Of a DNA stretch of 64,000 nt, positions 54,595 to 64,000 are shown piece after piece. Within the stretch, counting starts at the first letter, position 1, and each line of letters starts with the position of its first letter. This DNA comes from JBKPCD01 sp046727175 (GTDB lineage: Bacteria > Acidobacteriota > Vicinamibacteria > Vicinamibacterales > 2-12-FULL-66-21). The translations under genes were made by a program, and so were the position numbers. The notes below the pieces were generated by a model. The model was not told the DNA's origin. It made no database searches and worked only from the letters and a program-made list of their open reading frames with translations. The stretch covers positions 1 to 64,000 of the forward strand of contig JBKPCD010000026.1 in assembly GCA_046727175.1 (NCBI GenBank). Reading direction: 5' to 3'.

Positions 54595-55425
54595 CGGGCA
54601 ACGGAATCCGTGATCAAGGTACGCTTCGACGCGATTCTCAATGATCGCCTCGAGCAGATTCCTGACGGCGGTCAGGTGCTTTTGCCGAAGCGCGGCAAGC
54701 TCGTTCACGAGTTGAGGAGTCCCGCCGATGTTCGCAAGATACTCGTCGCCGTCCGGAAACGACAGCCAGTCGTTGCCAGGAAAGGCGATGCCTGCTCGTG
54801 CCGTGGTGGGAGCTCCGTTGTTCTTGAGCGGAAAGTACGTAGCCCGTGGCTCGGTCTCCACCGCCGCGGCGAGGCCCGAAATAAAGCGGCGTTTGGTCAC
54901 CGCAGGTTGCAGAAACAACATCGAGTTGTTCGTCAGGGAGTTGCCAAAATCGATCTGCGTGAAGCCAGCGAACTGACCGCTGAACAACGCGGCGTCGATA
55001 GTCCCGAGAAGTTCGAAGAACTGGCGGGCTTCATCGCCGCTCAAGGTCCCCAGAAACGTCACGACCGCGTAATCGAGGACGAAGGCATAGGCCTTGGCGT
55101 TGTCGGCGCTGAAATGCACGGTACCGCCCTGACTCAGCACATAGCCTAGAGCATTGTCCAGCACGTCGACATCGTGCATCCTTGCGGCACCTGGTCCGGA
55201 GTCCTGAACGGTGAACACATATGACGGGTTGGTCGCTCCCTCGAACCCTCCGGCCGCGACCACGAAACGGGTGTTGGCCGGCGTGACCGACGTGATCGCG
55301 CTGTGCGCGGTCAGCGCCTCGATCACGCTGTCGACGGCGAGGCACTCGGAGAGGAGCCGCTCGCTCCATCGTTCGAGATGGCTATAGCCGATGCTGCGGA
55401 TTAGCGTGAGATTCTCCTCACCCAC
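54589..55425 (-). CDS. Protein of unknown function
   Basis: 278 residues from a GTG; no convincing ribosome site. No signal peptide or membrane helix. The sequence has strands and helices of a globular enzyme or binding protein: ITSVTPANTRFVVAAGGFEG, YVLSQGGTVHFSADNAKAY, LEAIIENRVEAYLDHGF. I recognise no family. The high content of Asn, Thr and aromatic residues, unlike shadow frames, supports a real gene. Its stop overlaps the ADOP fragment by a few bases, so it lies in a region of rearrangement. Confidence 0.5.
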   Translation of the reverse strand: MGEENLTLIRSIGYSHLERWSERLLSECLAVDSVIEALTAHSAITSVTPANTRFVVAAGGFEGATNPSYVFTVQDSGPGAARMHDVDVLDNALGYVLSQGGTVHFSADNAKAYAFVLDYAVVTFLGTLSGDEARQFFELLGTIDAALFSGQFAGFTQIDFGNSLTNNSMLFLQPAVTKRRFISGLAAAVETEPRATYFPLKNNGAPTTARAGIAFPGNDWLSFPDGDEYLANIGGTPQLVNELAALRQKHLTAVRNLLEAIIENRVEAYLDHGFRCPN

Positions 55426-56215
55426 AACGTCACGGTTGGGAATCGGCCTCCACCGAAATGTACGTGGTGGCCGAAACTATATGAACGGTAGTTACAACGA
55501 CGGCGGCAGCGACCAGCCCAACGGTTCGCTTGGTACGACAGCGGTGTTCTACACGTGATGTTCGCATCGAGAGACCCATATACATATAAGGGTGAACAAC
55601 TGTGGACTACGCTGTAGGAGCTGCGTCCACCGATAACGCCTCCGTCACGGATCGAAATGGATACGGGCAGCCATGTGGCCGTCAATCAAATCCCTCGTTC
55701 CATAGGGAGACCGACGCCGTTCTAAATACACGGTGCCTCGCCGAAAGTTGGCGAGCACGCGCGACCGCCAGCTCGTGAGATCCGAACAGGTACTCGCGCA
55801 AGCCCGTCTACAATCGCACCGGTTGGCGGTCGCGCTGTTCAAGTGGGCGGTGGAGGAGTCGCCCATGCTGGCACTAACGGCACTCATGTTCGTGATCGCG
55901 CTCCTGCCGGTCGCACCGCATATCATCCACGTCGCCTTGATGGCTGCGCCCCAGCGTCGTCATGGCCGCCACGGTGGTGTGGGAAATTCGGTCGAACCGT
56001 GTGCCGACTGCGGATTCGGGCGCCATCTCGTGAACGAACCCTTGGATGCAGAGGGCGTATCGGCCGTGATTTCAGGCTTCCAGGATCAACAGTCGACCGG
56101 CATTTCGGTGCGTTCGGCTACGGAGTTGCTGCGACCTTCCGACCAACTCCCAGTGAGGCCGCGGGCGCAGAACTGGCGACGGACGAAGCCGCGCAACGGG
56201 AAGTCCCGGTGCGCA
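55426..56215. other. 790-bp stretch without a supported gene
   Basis: An open frame on the plus strand from 55733 (with VEESPMLALTALMFVIALLP, one possible helix) is not convincing, because it continues antisense into the next kinase gene and has no relatives. At 55440-55560 a short frame (RNYMNGSYNDGGSDQP...) ends at TGA; it resembles the tail of an exported beta-rich protein but cannot be assigned. Confidence 0.35.
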
Positions 56216-58480
56216 TTACGGTCTTGAAGTCCCGCAGCGAAGACCCAGTCGCCGGACCAGTTCCGCGAACCGGGCGTCGGATCGGAGACTGCGGAACGTG
56301 GGTCGTACCGCCAGCCACGCGAGATCCGACGCGCGCACATCGTACGCCGCGCGAAGGGACTCCAGCGCACCCGTGGCATCGCCCAGGCCAGCCTGGACCT
56401 GGCCGATGACGCCTGGCGAGACGAATCGCGTTCTCGCCAGGGCGCGCAGTTCGTCGAGGATTATCTGTGCACGGTCCGCATCGCCGGTCACGGCCGCGGC
56501 ATACCCGAGACCCGCGAGGGTTTCCGGAGATCGTCCCGACAGATCGACGGCCCTCTCTGCGTGATGCAGGGCGTCGGCAAAGGCTCCGGACTCAGACAGG
56601 GCCTGTCCAAGAAAGAAATGCCCGGGACCGAACGTGCTGTCGAGCGCGAGTCCCCTGGTGAATGCGGCCGCCGCATCCTGGAATCGGCCGCTGTAATATG
56701 AGACCAGCCCTGCGGAGATGGTGATCGGCAGCGATACGGGATCGATCGCCACTGCCCGCTCGATGGCGGCCCGCGCTTCCTCAAAACGTCCGCGGGGTAC
56801 CAGGCAGTTCAATGCGTACCACTGGAAGGCGGTGGCGTAGCCTGGCGCAAGCTCGAAAGCGCGAACGAAGTGGCACTCCGCGTCGGACCACGCCCAGTCG
56901 TAGACCGATTCGACGAGGGCCAGTGAGACGTAGGCTTCAGCGAGATCCGGCTGGATCTCGAGCGCCTGCAGCGCCATCCTCTTCGCCTTCGGCATGACCT
57001 CCTGCGGCGGACGCAGGCCGTACACGGCGAGGGTCGCGTACGCGTCCGCAAGCCCCGCGTGCGCCTTCGCATACCCTGAATCGGCAGCAATGGCCTCTGT
57101 GAAGTATTCGATCGCGAGCTGCAGGCTGGCGTCGGTGCGGCGGTTCCATTGGTACCGCCCCTTCAAATATGCCGTATACGCCCCGGTGACACCTGTCGCC
57201 GCCGGGATCAAAGGCGTTTCACGCGGGACGGCGAGCGTGATGCGCAGCTCGTCGACGACGGCGCGCGCGATTTCGTCCTCCACGGCAAAAACGTCGGCCA
57301 GCTCGCGGTCGAACGCCTTCGACCAGATTAGATACCCGTCGGGAACGCTCGTGAGCCGTGCAGTGGCGCGAAGGCGGTTGCCGGTGGTGCGTACACTGCC
57401 TTCAAGAACGCTGTCGACGTTCAAGCTTCTGGCAACCCGTTGGAGGTCCACCTCCTGATCCCGGAACTGAAACGACGCGGTCCGCGACGCAATTCTCAAC
57501 CCGCGGATCCCTGACAGGCCCGTGATGATCTCCTCCGCCATTCCCTCGCACAAGTACTCCTGATCGCGGTTCCTGCTCATGTCCGTGAAAGGCATCACGG
57601 CTATGGATGCGAGGACGTCGGTCGAACCGCGGTGCCGGCCGGCCGCGGCACTGGTTGGCGTCAATTGCTGGAGGGAAGTCAGCAGCTCGCTAGCCGACGG
57701 GAATCGCGATTCCGGATCGACCTCGAGACATTGGCTGATGACGCGCCTGACCGGCTCGGGCACGTCCGGTGCTCCCTCGAATCCGGGTCGCCGGCTATCG
57801 ATCGTGGCGGCGAGCACATCGAGGAGTGTGGCTGCCCCGAACGCCCGTCGGCCCGTGACCATCTCATAGAGGAGGGCGCCGCAGGCGAACACATCCGCCC
57901 GCGCATCAGCGGTCGCTCCGCGAGCCTGCTCGGGCGCCATATAGCCCGGCGTGCCGCTCAACTCCTCTGCAAGAGACAGCATCGTGGTGTCCCCATCGGG
58001 CTGCGATGAGACTCTGGCGATGCCGAAATCGAGGATCTTGATGGGGCCCCGGCGCAGGACGAACACATTCGCGGGCTTCAAATCCCGGTGGACGATGTGC
58101 GCAGCGTGCGCGGCGGCAAGCGCGGAGGCGATCTGCGTCCCGATGTCCAGTGCCTCAGCGATCGGCAGCGGTCCGCTGGCCAGCCGCTGGTCCAGCGCCT
58201 CACCCTCCAGTAATTCCATCACTGCGTACGGGACACCGTTCACGTCGCCGACGTCGTAAATGGTGACGATGTTGGGATGTGATAGCGCGGCAACAGCGTG
58301 AGTCTCGGCGGAGAACCTGTCAACTGCTTCGCGATCGATCTCCGCGCCGGACAACACTTTGATCGCGACGTCACGTTTGAGCCGAGGATCGGCGGCGCGA
58401 TAGACCTCGCCCATCCCGCCCGCGCCGAGCAACGCCAGCACGCGATAGGGTCCCAGCTGATCGCCGGCGTGAAATTTCAT
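56216..58480 (-). CDS. Ser/Thr protein kinase with FlgO/TolB-like domain and TPR repeats
   Basis: 754 residues. The kinase domain has GAGGMGEVY, Lys41, HRDLKPANV with Asp133, DFGIAR Asp151 and YMAPEQARG. It is followed by a FlgO/TolB-like region (LASIAVMPFTDMSRNRDQEY, EEIITGLSGIRGLRIASRT, VDSVLEGSVRTTGNRLRAT) and TPR repeats (YAKAHAGLADAYATLAVYGL). The plan is the same as in the kinase at 3.2-5.5 kb, and the two share clear sequence similarity; neither shows a membrane helix. Same strand as the giant sensor upstream of it, 40 bp apart, so they may be co-transcribed. Target unknown. Confidence 0.9.
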   Translation of the reverse strand: MKFHAGDQLGPYRVLALLGAGGMGEVYRAADPRLKRDVAIKVLSGAEIDREAVDRFSAETHAVAALSHPNIVTIYDVGDVNGVPYAVMELLEGEALDQRLASGPLPIAEALDIGTQIASALAAAHAAHIVHRDLKPANVFVLRRGPIKILDFGIARVSSQPDGDTTMLSLAEELSGTPGYMAPEQARGATADARADVFACGALLYEMVTGRRAFGAATLLDVLAATIDSRRPGFEGAPDVPEPVRRVISQCLEVDPESRFPSASELLTSLQQLTPTSAAAGRHRGSTDVLASIAVMPFTDMSRNRDQEYLCEGMAEEIITGLSGIRGLRIASRTASFQFRDQEVDLQRVARSLNVDSVLEGSVRTTGNRLRATARLTSVPDGYLIWSKAFDRELADVFAVEDEIARAVVDELRITLAVPRETPLIPAATGVTGAYTAYLKGRYQWNRRTDASLQLAIEYFTEAIAADSGYAKAHAGLADAYATLAVYGLRPPQEVMPKAKRMALQALEIQPDLAEAYVSLALVESVYDWAWSDAECHFVRAFELAPGYATAFQWYALNCLVPRGRFEEARAAIERAVAIDPVSLPITISAGLVSYYSGRFQDAAAAFTRGLALDSTFGPGHFFLGQALSESGAFADALHHAERAVDLSGRSPETLAGLGYAAAVTGDADRAQIILDELRALARTRFVSPGVIGQVQAGLGDATGALESLRAAYDVRASDLAWLAVRPTFRSLRSDARFAELVRRLGLRCGTSRP

Positions 58481-58520
58481 CTGCCTGTGAATCGCGTCCT
58501 CACTGCTCGGGCACGGTATC

Positions 58521-61500
58521 TCATAGACCCGCGAGATACTGACGCGCCTCCTTGGGCACGGCAGTGAACCGCAGCACGAACGGGCCGTTCACCGGCGGTC
58601 GTCGGAGTACTTTCCCGTATATGCCGGTGACGGCGCCCCTTACGTCGTTGGGCTTGAGCAGCAGCTTCAGATCGGTGAACGCAGGCGGGGGAAGCATCGT
58701 CTGGATTTCAGCCTCGTGTGGCGAGAGTCTGACGATCAGGCCATCCTGCTCCTCTCCGCCGACGTCCTTTCCGCTTACTCTCCGGAATGACACCGGAAGG
58801 GGCGGTTCGACAACGGTCCATTGGACTTCGCCGGTGGGCAGCGCGAGATTGTGAATACCTCCAAGCCCGCCGATCTCGTAGATCGTGATTGGCTGCGCCA
58901 CCCCTTTGGGCTCGACGGTCTGCTCACCAAGAATCGTGAGAGGCGCTTTGATGGCGTTCCGGGTCGCTGCAGCAATGAGAATCTGGCCGCCGACCGTGTA
59001 CCCCTCGATTCGACCCGCGAGGTTGACGTTGCTTCCGACGACGCCGTACTTGGCCCGCTTGCGTGAACCGATGTTGCCGGCGACGACCTCTCCGGTGTTG
59101 ATGCCTATCCCCATCTCGAGTTCGGGTAGACCATGTTCGATGTTCCAGGCATTGACCCTGGGCATTGCGAGCTGCATCTCGAGCGCGCATGCAACAGCCC
59201 GCTCGGCATCGTCCGGCCGCTGGACCGGTGCTCCGAAGATAGTCAGGATCGCATCGCCGATGAACTCGTCGATCGTTCCGTTGTACTTTTGAATCACGGT
59301 CGTCATTTCGCTGAGATAGTTGTTCAGCAGCGTGACGATGGTTTCGGGTGGCAACGTGTCCGAGAAGGCGGCAAACCCCCGCAGGTCTGACATCATTATC
59401 GTCACGGTCTTTTTCTGGCCGGCAAAATCCAACGCCCCGGCCGACTTGAGCAGGCTGTCCGCGATCTCGTTGGACATGTAGCGGCCGAAGGTCTGTTCGA
59501 TGAATCGCGTACGGACCTCGAGCTGTTCGGTGCGCTCCCTGACCTTGTCTTCCAGGTTCCCGACGAGCTCGGCATTCTTGATTGACACGGCAATTTGCCC
59601 TGACAGCAACCCGAGGAGGAGTGTGCGTTGCGGTGTGAACGCATCGCTGGTCAGATCGTTCTCGAGATATACCAACCCGACGAGTTCGCCCTGGTTCAGG
59701 ATCGGCTGACACAGAATGGACCGCGTCTGCCGCTTATAAACGTAAGGATCCGTCATGAAACGTTCATCCTCCTGTGCGTCATCGACGACGACCACTTCCT
59801 TTGTGCGCGCCGCGAAGTGGATGACTCGCTGGGGAAGGAGGGCGGCGCCCTCCACCGAGTCGATGGGGATAGACATGAGCACCGTGGTCGCATCCGACAC
59901 CACGTTGCCTTCGGCCTCCACAAACAGTTCATCGTCACGGGACAGCAAGAGGAGCCCCCGCTGCGCACCGGCGTTCTCGAGAAGGATCCCGAGGAGACGG
60001 TCGAGCAGACGGCCGAGCACGACCTCTCCGGAAATGGTCTGCCCGGCTTTGATCAGCGTGTTCAAGTCGAGGCTTCCAGCGCCCGAACGCGTGGTCGCGG
60101 TCTCGGTCGTGCTGGCCGCCCCGCCCACCGTTGCCGGACGCGGGTCGCGGTAATCGGTGAGCAGCTGCGGAAACTCCGTTTCGAGCTCCTCGACCTTCCG
60201 GTTCGCCCCCCAGAGCTGGTAGGCGTAGCGCGCATCTCTCAGGTACATCGCTCCAATGCGGGAGTGGGGCCGCTGCTCTATCGCAAACCGGGCCGCCAAC
60301 TCGTTGGCCAGTGCCTCATCGTGCAGGAACTGCGCGTGATGCGCCGCATCGATTGCGCGGTCGTAAAGATCGGCCGCTGTGGCTTCGGCGCCGGTGATGC
60401 GCGCGAGCTCCGCCTCCACCATCAATCGTTTCGCAAGGAAATTCTCCGGGCATGTGTCGGACCAGATTTTCAGCTGCGCAAGGTTGGCGTGCAGCCGCTC
60501 CATCGCGTCGCGCCCGTCCTCGCCGCCATCTCCGACCCAGAGTGCCGCTAACGACAGCGACTGGTAGAGGAGGTGGTCCGACAGATTCGGGTGGTTGACG
60601 ATGAAGCGGAGTCTCGTTTCGATTTCACGACTGGCGTCGAGTGCTTCCTTGGGTCGACCGAACAAGTACAGAGCCTGCGCCTTGAGAATCTTGTAGAAGC
60701 AGACCGCCATCGCGATCTGGTGTCTGTCGCAGGACTCGAGGAAAGTGGCCTCGTCCAGTCCAGCAGCGGCAAACTCGAAACTGGAGTGCGTCCGTCCGGC
60801 CAGCGTGGAGAGCACGATCTGGTGCGCACGAATGCCCGCGGCGGCACCTGGATTCTGCGTGCGCGATGTAAAGCCGAGTTGATCAGGGATACCGTCGAGA
60901 ACGTCGTCGAGACGCTTGCCGCTGAACACATCCAGCACGACTCGGTACATGACCAGATAGCCTGCCCAGAGGATGTCTCCGGAGTCGAGCCCCTCGTGAT
61001 ATCCCCGGTCGATCACGGGAATCGCCCGGCGCACGTGATGCACCCAGGGCATGAGTTCGGAGCCCATGACCAGACACACTGTTGCCGTGGGCGCGCGATC
61101 CTTGAATCGATCGCAGAGTCGCAAGGCGAGCTCGCCGAATTCGTGCCCTTCCTTGTAGCGCCCCATGAACGCGCCGAGAATCAGGCCATAGTTTGAAAAC
61201 GACAGCGCGGATTCGGGTGCGTTGCCGTATTCCAGGGAGATGCCCACCGACGTGCCGACGATGAGGGGAAACAGCTCCTGGTTCGAAAGGAACGCCGTGA
61301 TGACCAGGTGCCGCAGACAGCGTTGGGCCAGCGCCATCTCCGGGCTGTCGAGATCCGGGTTGTCGATGAGTGACGCCGCCTCACGACCGCCGAGCAAGGC
61401 GGCCACCCTGGCCAGGGCCTGCTGTCCGGCCTGCTGCACGTTCTCGAGCGGAAGCGGTACGCCGACAAGAGCAAGGGCCTTGCGCCCCGCTTCCAACGCT

Positions 61501-64000
61501 TCGTCAAAATGCGTGAGAAGCGTGTTCTGCGCAATCCGCGTGAAGTACACCTCGGCCTTCTCGAGGTCGGTGCGGGCGTGTTCCAGGGTATCGGCGACGA
61601 TCTCGCTGCAACGGTCGAAGTTGCCGTTCAGGTACTCGAGCGACGCGCGCTGACGATGAGCCTCCATCATGAGCTCATAGCTGGTCGTCCAGCCGTCGTC
61701 GCCCAGGAGAAACTGGGCGTCACGGACGTAGGTCAGCGCCGAGGCAAATGCGGTTGCATCCGACGCCTTGCGTCCCGCATCGAGATTGAGTTTCGCGAGA
61801 GCCGTTCGGTCGGCCTGGGAATCAATGAGGCTCCGTCCGAGATTCAGGTGATCAACGACGGTGAACAGACGCTCCTGCAGGGCCTCGGCGGTCAGCGTCG
61901 CCCACAGACGTCGTCCGATTGTCAGATGGACGTCCGCGCGCATCGACTCTTCGATCAATGAGTACGCGGCTTGCTGCACCCGATCGTGCTGAAAGGCGAA
62001 CTGCTGCATCACGAGCGGCGACAACACGTCGGCGGGGTCAATGGCCGTCAGTTCGGACAATGGACGAATCAGCTCCTCCTGGATCGCGGGACGGAGACTC
62101 TCGAACGTTTGCTGCTGTGTCGATTTGCGAACGAGGGCCAACGTTTCTATGTCGAACTGATTGCCGATACACGCAGCAAGCTGAAGGGATTCCTGAGTCT
62201 GGCCGTCAAGCGCGCGCAACTTCCGCAGCAGCAGGTCCACCACGTTATCGGTGATGTCGGTGGATCTGATCCCCTGCAGGTTCCAGGTCCAGCGGGGGCG
62301 CTCGTCGGCCGTGGCCGGCGTTTGCCTGATCAGACCTTTCTGATGAAGCGCCAGGAGAAACTGCCGGACGAATAGGGGGTTGCCCTGAGTCTTCTGCACG
62401 ACGAGACGCGCCAGGGGCGTCACCTCCGAGGTGTCGGTTTGCAGCGTATCGCCGAGCAGCCTGGCGACGTCCGAAAGTCCAAGCGGGGTGAGCTTCAGCG
62501 CCGTGCTTTCGCCGCCGCCGTCACGGATGGCGCGGAGCGCCAGCATGAGCGGGTGCATGGCGTCGACTTCGTTCTCACGATACGCGCCAATCACGTAGAG
62601 TCGATCGAGCTCAGCGTCAGTCAAGACGACGCGCAGCAAACTCAGCGTCGCAGAGTCGGCCCACTGGAGGTCGTCGAGGAAGAGTGCGACGACGTTGTCC
62701 CGCGCGCACAAGGTGCGCAGCAGTCGGCCTACGGCGAGATGGAATCGGTTCGCGGCCTCTGCGGGCTCCAGCGGCGCGACGGCTGGCTGGGCGCCGATGA
62801 TCAGTTCGAGGTCGGGCAGCACATCGAGGAGCACCTCCGCATTCGGCGCCAGCGCTTCGTTGAGATTCCGCCGCCAGCTGGCCAGCCGGGCAGGGCTCTC
62901 CGTAAGAAGCTGGCGGACGAGGTCGCGGACGGCGACCACGAGGGCGGAATAGGGGACCGTGCGCTGCAGTTGATCGAATTTGCCGGCGATGAAGTAGCCG
63001 CGGGCGCGCGTGATCGGCTTGTGGATCTCGTGAACCAGCGCCGATTTGCCGACGCCCGAGTAACCGCTGACGAGCATCATCTCGGCCCGACCGCGTCGGG
63101 CGCGCTCGAAACCCTCGAGCAGGCGCTCGACTTCTTTCTCGCGGCCATACAGACGTTCGGGGATCTGGAAACGCTCCGAATAGTCGTTCCGTCCTGCCTC
63201 GAACCGCTCCAGCCCTCCACCGCCGCGAATCGTCTCGAGATCGGCCAGAACGCCGGACGTGCTCTGGTACCGGTCCTCCGCCTTCTTCGACAACAATTTG
63301 GTCACGATTTTCGACAACGCGAGTGGCACGTCCGGGTTGCGGCGGTTCGGCGGGACGGGTTCACGCGCGATGTGGCAGTGAACCAGTTCCATGTCATCGG
63401 TCGCCTCGAACAGGGGACTCCGCGTCAGCATCTCGTAGAACGTTGCTCCGAGGGAGTACAGGTCGGTCCTGTAGTCCAGCGACCGGTTCATGCGGCCGGT
63501 CTGCTCTGGAGACATATAGGCCAGCGTGCCTTCGAGCACCGCGGGGCTCATCAGCACCGGGTGCTCGACCGAAAAGCGCGTCGCGATGCCGAAGTCGATG
63601 ATCTTCAGCTCGCCAGTGGCCGGGTTGATGACGAGATTCGACGGGTTGACGTCCTTATGGATGATCTGCGCCCGATGCACGTGGCCGAGGGCTACGGTGG
63701 CCTGGATTGCGCTGTCCAGGAACTCGTCCACCGACAGCGCCCTTTCTTTGAGAAGATTCGCCAATGACATGCCGCCAAAGTCCTCGAAGACCATGACCAA
63801 TGTCTTCTCGTGAGGCCGCAGCTCGTAACCGCGAATCACCCCTGGGACATCGAGGCTTTCGGTGATCTCGAACTCCTGACGGTAGCGCGCCAGCTCCGCC
63901 GCCGTCGGATACTCGGTCTTGAGGACCTTGATCACGACCGGCAGTCTGTCGGTCTCACGGACGGCGCGAAGAACGAGCGAGCGCTTGCTCTCGTGGAGCC
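58521..64000 (-). CDS. Giant multi-domain sensor: kinase-like, AAA ATPase, GAF, adenylate/guanylate cyclase (5' end outside window)
   Basis: The frame is open to the right edge, so the N-terminus (glycine loop) is missing; the portion seen is over 1800 residues. Order: kinase domain with Lys in VVIKVL, HKDVNPSN (HKD in place of HRD), IIDFGIATRF and YMSPEQTGR; a P-loop ATPase with GYSGVGKSAL and FLDDLQWADS; a helical repeat region; a GAF domain (ILLENAGAQRGLLLLSRDDE); and a class III cyclase with SDLRGFAAFSD, GDAILTIFGAP and INTGEVVAGNIG, whose two metal Asp are present. The C-terminus may be PilZ-like. It probably makes cAMP or cGMP in response to signals. Related proteins occur in Cyanobacteria and Myxobacteria. 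Confidence 0.85.
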   Translation of the reverse strand, partial: LHESKRSLVLRAVRETDRLPVVIKVLKTEYPTAAELARYRQEFEITESLDVPGVIRGYELRPHEKTLVMVFEDFGGMSLANLLKERALSVDEFLDSAIQATVALGHVHRAQIIHKDVNPSNLVINPATGELKIIDFGIATRFSVEHPVLMSPAVLEGTLAYMSPEQTGRMNRSLDYRTDLYSLGATFYEMLTRSPLFEATDDMELVHCHIAREPVPPNRRNPDVPLALSKIVTKLLSKKAEDRYQSTSGVLADLETIRGGGGLERFEAGRNDYSERFQIPERLYGREKEVERLLEGFERARRGRAEMMLVSGYSGVGKSALVHEIHKPITRARGYFIAGKFDQLQRTVPYSALVVAVRDLVRQLLTESPARLASWRRNLNEALAPNAEVLLDVLPDLELIIGAQPAVAPLEPAEAANRFHLAVGRLLRTLCARDNVVALFLDDLQWADSATLSLLRVVLTDAELDRLYVIGAYRENEVDAMHPLMLALRAIRDGGGESTALKLTPLGLSDVARLLGDTLQTDTSEVTPLARLVVQKTQGNPLFVRQFLLALHQKGLIRQTPATADERPRWTWNLQGIRSTDITDNVVDLLLRKLRALDGQTQESLQLAACIGNQFDIETLALVRKSTQQQTFESLRPAIQEELIRPLSELTAIDPADVLSPLVMQQFAFQHDRVQQAAYSLIEESMRADVHLTIGRRLWATLTAEALQERLFTVVDHLNLGRSLIDSQADRTALAKLNLDAGRKASDATAFASALTYVRDAQFLLGDDGWTTSYELMMEAHRQRASLEYLNGNFDRCSEIVADTLEHARTDLEKAEVYFTRIAQNTLLTHFDEALEAGRKALALVGVPLPLENVQQAGQQALARVAALLGGREAASLIDNPDLDSPEMALAQRCLRHLVITAFLSNQELFPLIVGTSVGISLEYGNAPESALSFSNYGLILGAFMGRYKEGHEFGELALRLCDRFKDRAPTATVCLVMGSELMPWVHHVRRAIPVIDRGYHEGLDSGDILWAGYLVMYRVVLDVFSGKRLDDVLDGIPDQLGFTSRTQNPGAAAGIRAHQIVLSTLAGRTHSSFEFAAAGLDEATFLESCDRHQIAMAVCFYKILKAQALYLFGRPKEALDASREIETRLRFIVNHPNLSDHLLYQSLSLAALWVGDGGEDGRDAMERLHANLAQLKIWSDTCPENFLAKRLMVEAELARITGAEATAADLYDRAIDAAHHAQFLHDEALANELAARFAIEQRPHSRIGAMYLRDARYAYQLWGANRKVEELETEFPQLLTDYRDPRPATVGGAASTTETATTRSGAGSLDLNTLIKAGQTISGEVVLGRLLDRLLGILLENAGAQRGLLLLSRDDELFVEAEGNVVSDATTVLMSIPIDSVEGAALLPQRVIHFAARTKEVVVVDDAQEDERFMTDPYVYKRQTRSILCQPILNQGELVGLVYLENDLTSDAFTPQRTLLLGLLSGQIAVSIKNAELVGNLEDKVRERTEQLEVRTRFIEQTFGRYMSNEIADSLLKSAGALDFAGQKKTVTIMMSDLRGFAAFSDTLPPETIVTLLNNYLSEMTTVIQKYNGTIDEFIGDAILTIFGAPVQRPDDAERAVACALEMQLAMPRVNAWNIEHGLPELEMGIGINTGEVVAGNIGSRKRAKYGVVGSNVNLAGRIEGYTVGGQILIAAATRNAIKAPLTILGEQTVEPKGVAQPITIYEIGGLGGIHNLALPTGEVQWTVVEPPLPVSFRRVSGKDVGGEEQDGLIVRLSPHEAEIQTMLPPPAFTDLKLLLKPNDVRGAVTGIYGKVLRRPPVNGPFVLRFTAVPKEARQYLAGL

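Noticed and set aside
55733..56227. Plus-strand frame with one hydrophobic helix
   Set aside because: Its 3' end is antisense to the kinase gene and it has no known relatives or ribosome site.
62439..63767. 442-codon plus-strand frame
   Set aside because: Entirely antisense to the giant sensor; no protein family features.
1..64000. CRISPR array or complete insertion sequence
   Set aside because: No regularly spaced direct repeats and no transposase gene were seen; repeats found are hairpin elements.

Overview
The window is GC-rich and its gene families point to the phylum Acidobacteriota, probably the Vicinamibacteria side. The indicators are an ADOP-type duplicated permease (macrolide-exporter-like, without its own ATPase), several membrane or TPR Ser/Thr kinases with different output modules, an Oar-like TonB receptor with an N-terminal carboxypeptidase-regulatory domain, two PEP-CTERM proteins, an ECF sigma factor overlapping a Ser/Thr kinase, and a CHAT-domain TPR protein next to a sigma factor. 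The taxonomic call is an inference from gene content; no rRNA, tRNA, CRISPR array or complete insertion sequence was seen.

Layout. 1-5.5 kb: end of a pRiA4b ORF-3-like protein, an ADOP permease with a perfect 34-bp palindrome at its start, and a divergent kinase-TPR protein. 5.7-13.7 kb: an exported methyltransferase, a polytopic membrane protein, a CBS protein, a threonine dehydratase-like enzyme and a PEP-CTERM protein, mixed with gene remnants (aldo/keto reductase, frameshifted HPF/RaiA, alpha/beta hydrolase, PD40 propeller). 14.1-20.1 kb: a same-strand run of ECF sigma factor, Ser/Thr kinase, globin, a globin-like protein lacking the proximal His, and a DHCR24-like flavin oxidoreductase, followed by a DUF3311/sodium:solute symporter pair. 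22-33.6 kb: a broken MmgE/PrpD gene, an internally duplicated STN-like secreted protein, a kinase with a beta-propeller, the Oar-like receptor, an M48 protease, a duplicated NIPSNAP/EthD-like protein and a small outer-membrane barrel. 33.6-39.1 kb: a glycan-decoration type cluster (two methyltransferases, WbqC, FemAB/GNAT-like, DegT aminotransferase, GT2). 39.4-44 kb: permease and kinase debris around an HExxxH exported protein, a cupredoxin lipoprotein and a DUF1801 protein.

45.2-49.8 kb is the most attractive unit: an apparently exported TPR-CHAT (caspase-like) protein, then a sigma-70-family factor, then a single-pass membrane protein placed like an anti-sigma factor and overlapping the sigma gene by ATGA. 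It suggests protease-gated sigma release, by analogy with the TPR-CHAT/sigma logic of Craspase systems, but with no CRISPR in the window. 51-64 kb: a GT-C-like membrane glycosyltransferase, an sCache protein, an unrecognised protein, a kinase-FlgO-TPR protein and a very large kinase/AAA/GAF/adenylate-cyclase sensor that runs off the right edge.

Two themes recur. One is gene decay: at least nine fragments or frameshifted genes, four of them pieces of ADOP permeases. The other is nested hairpin repeats between genes, in which two short hairpins are enclosed by a longer imperfect inverted repeat.
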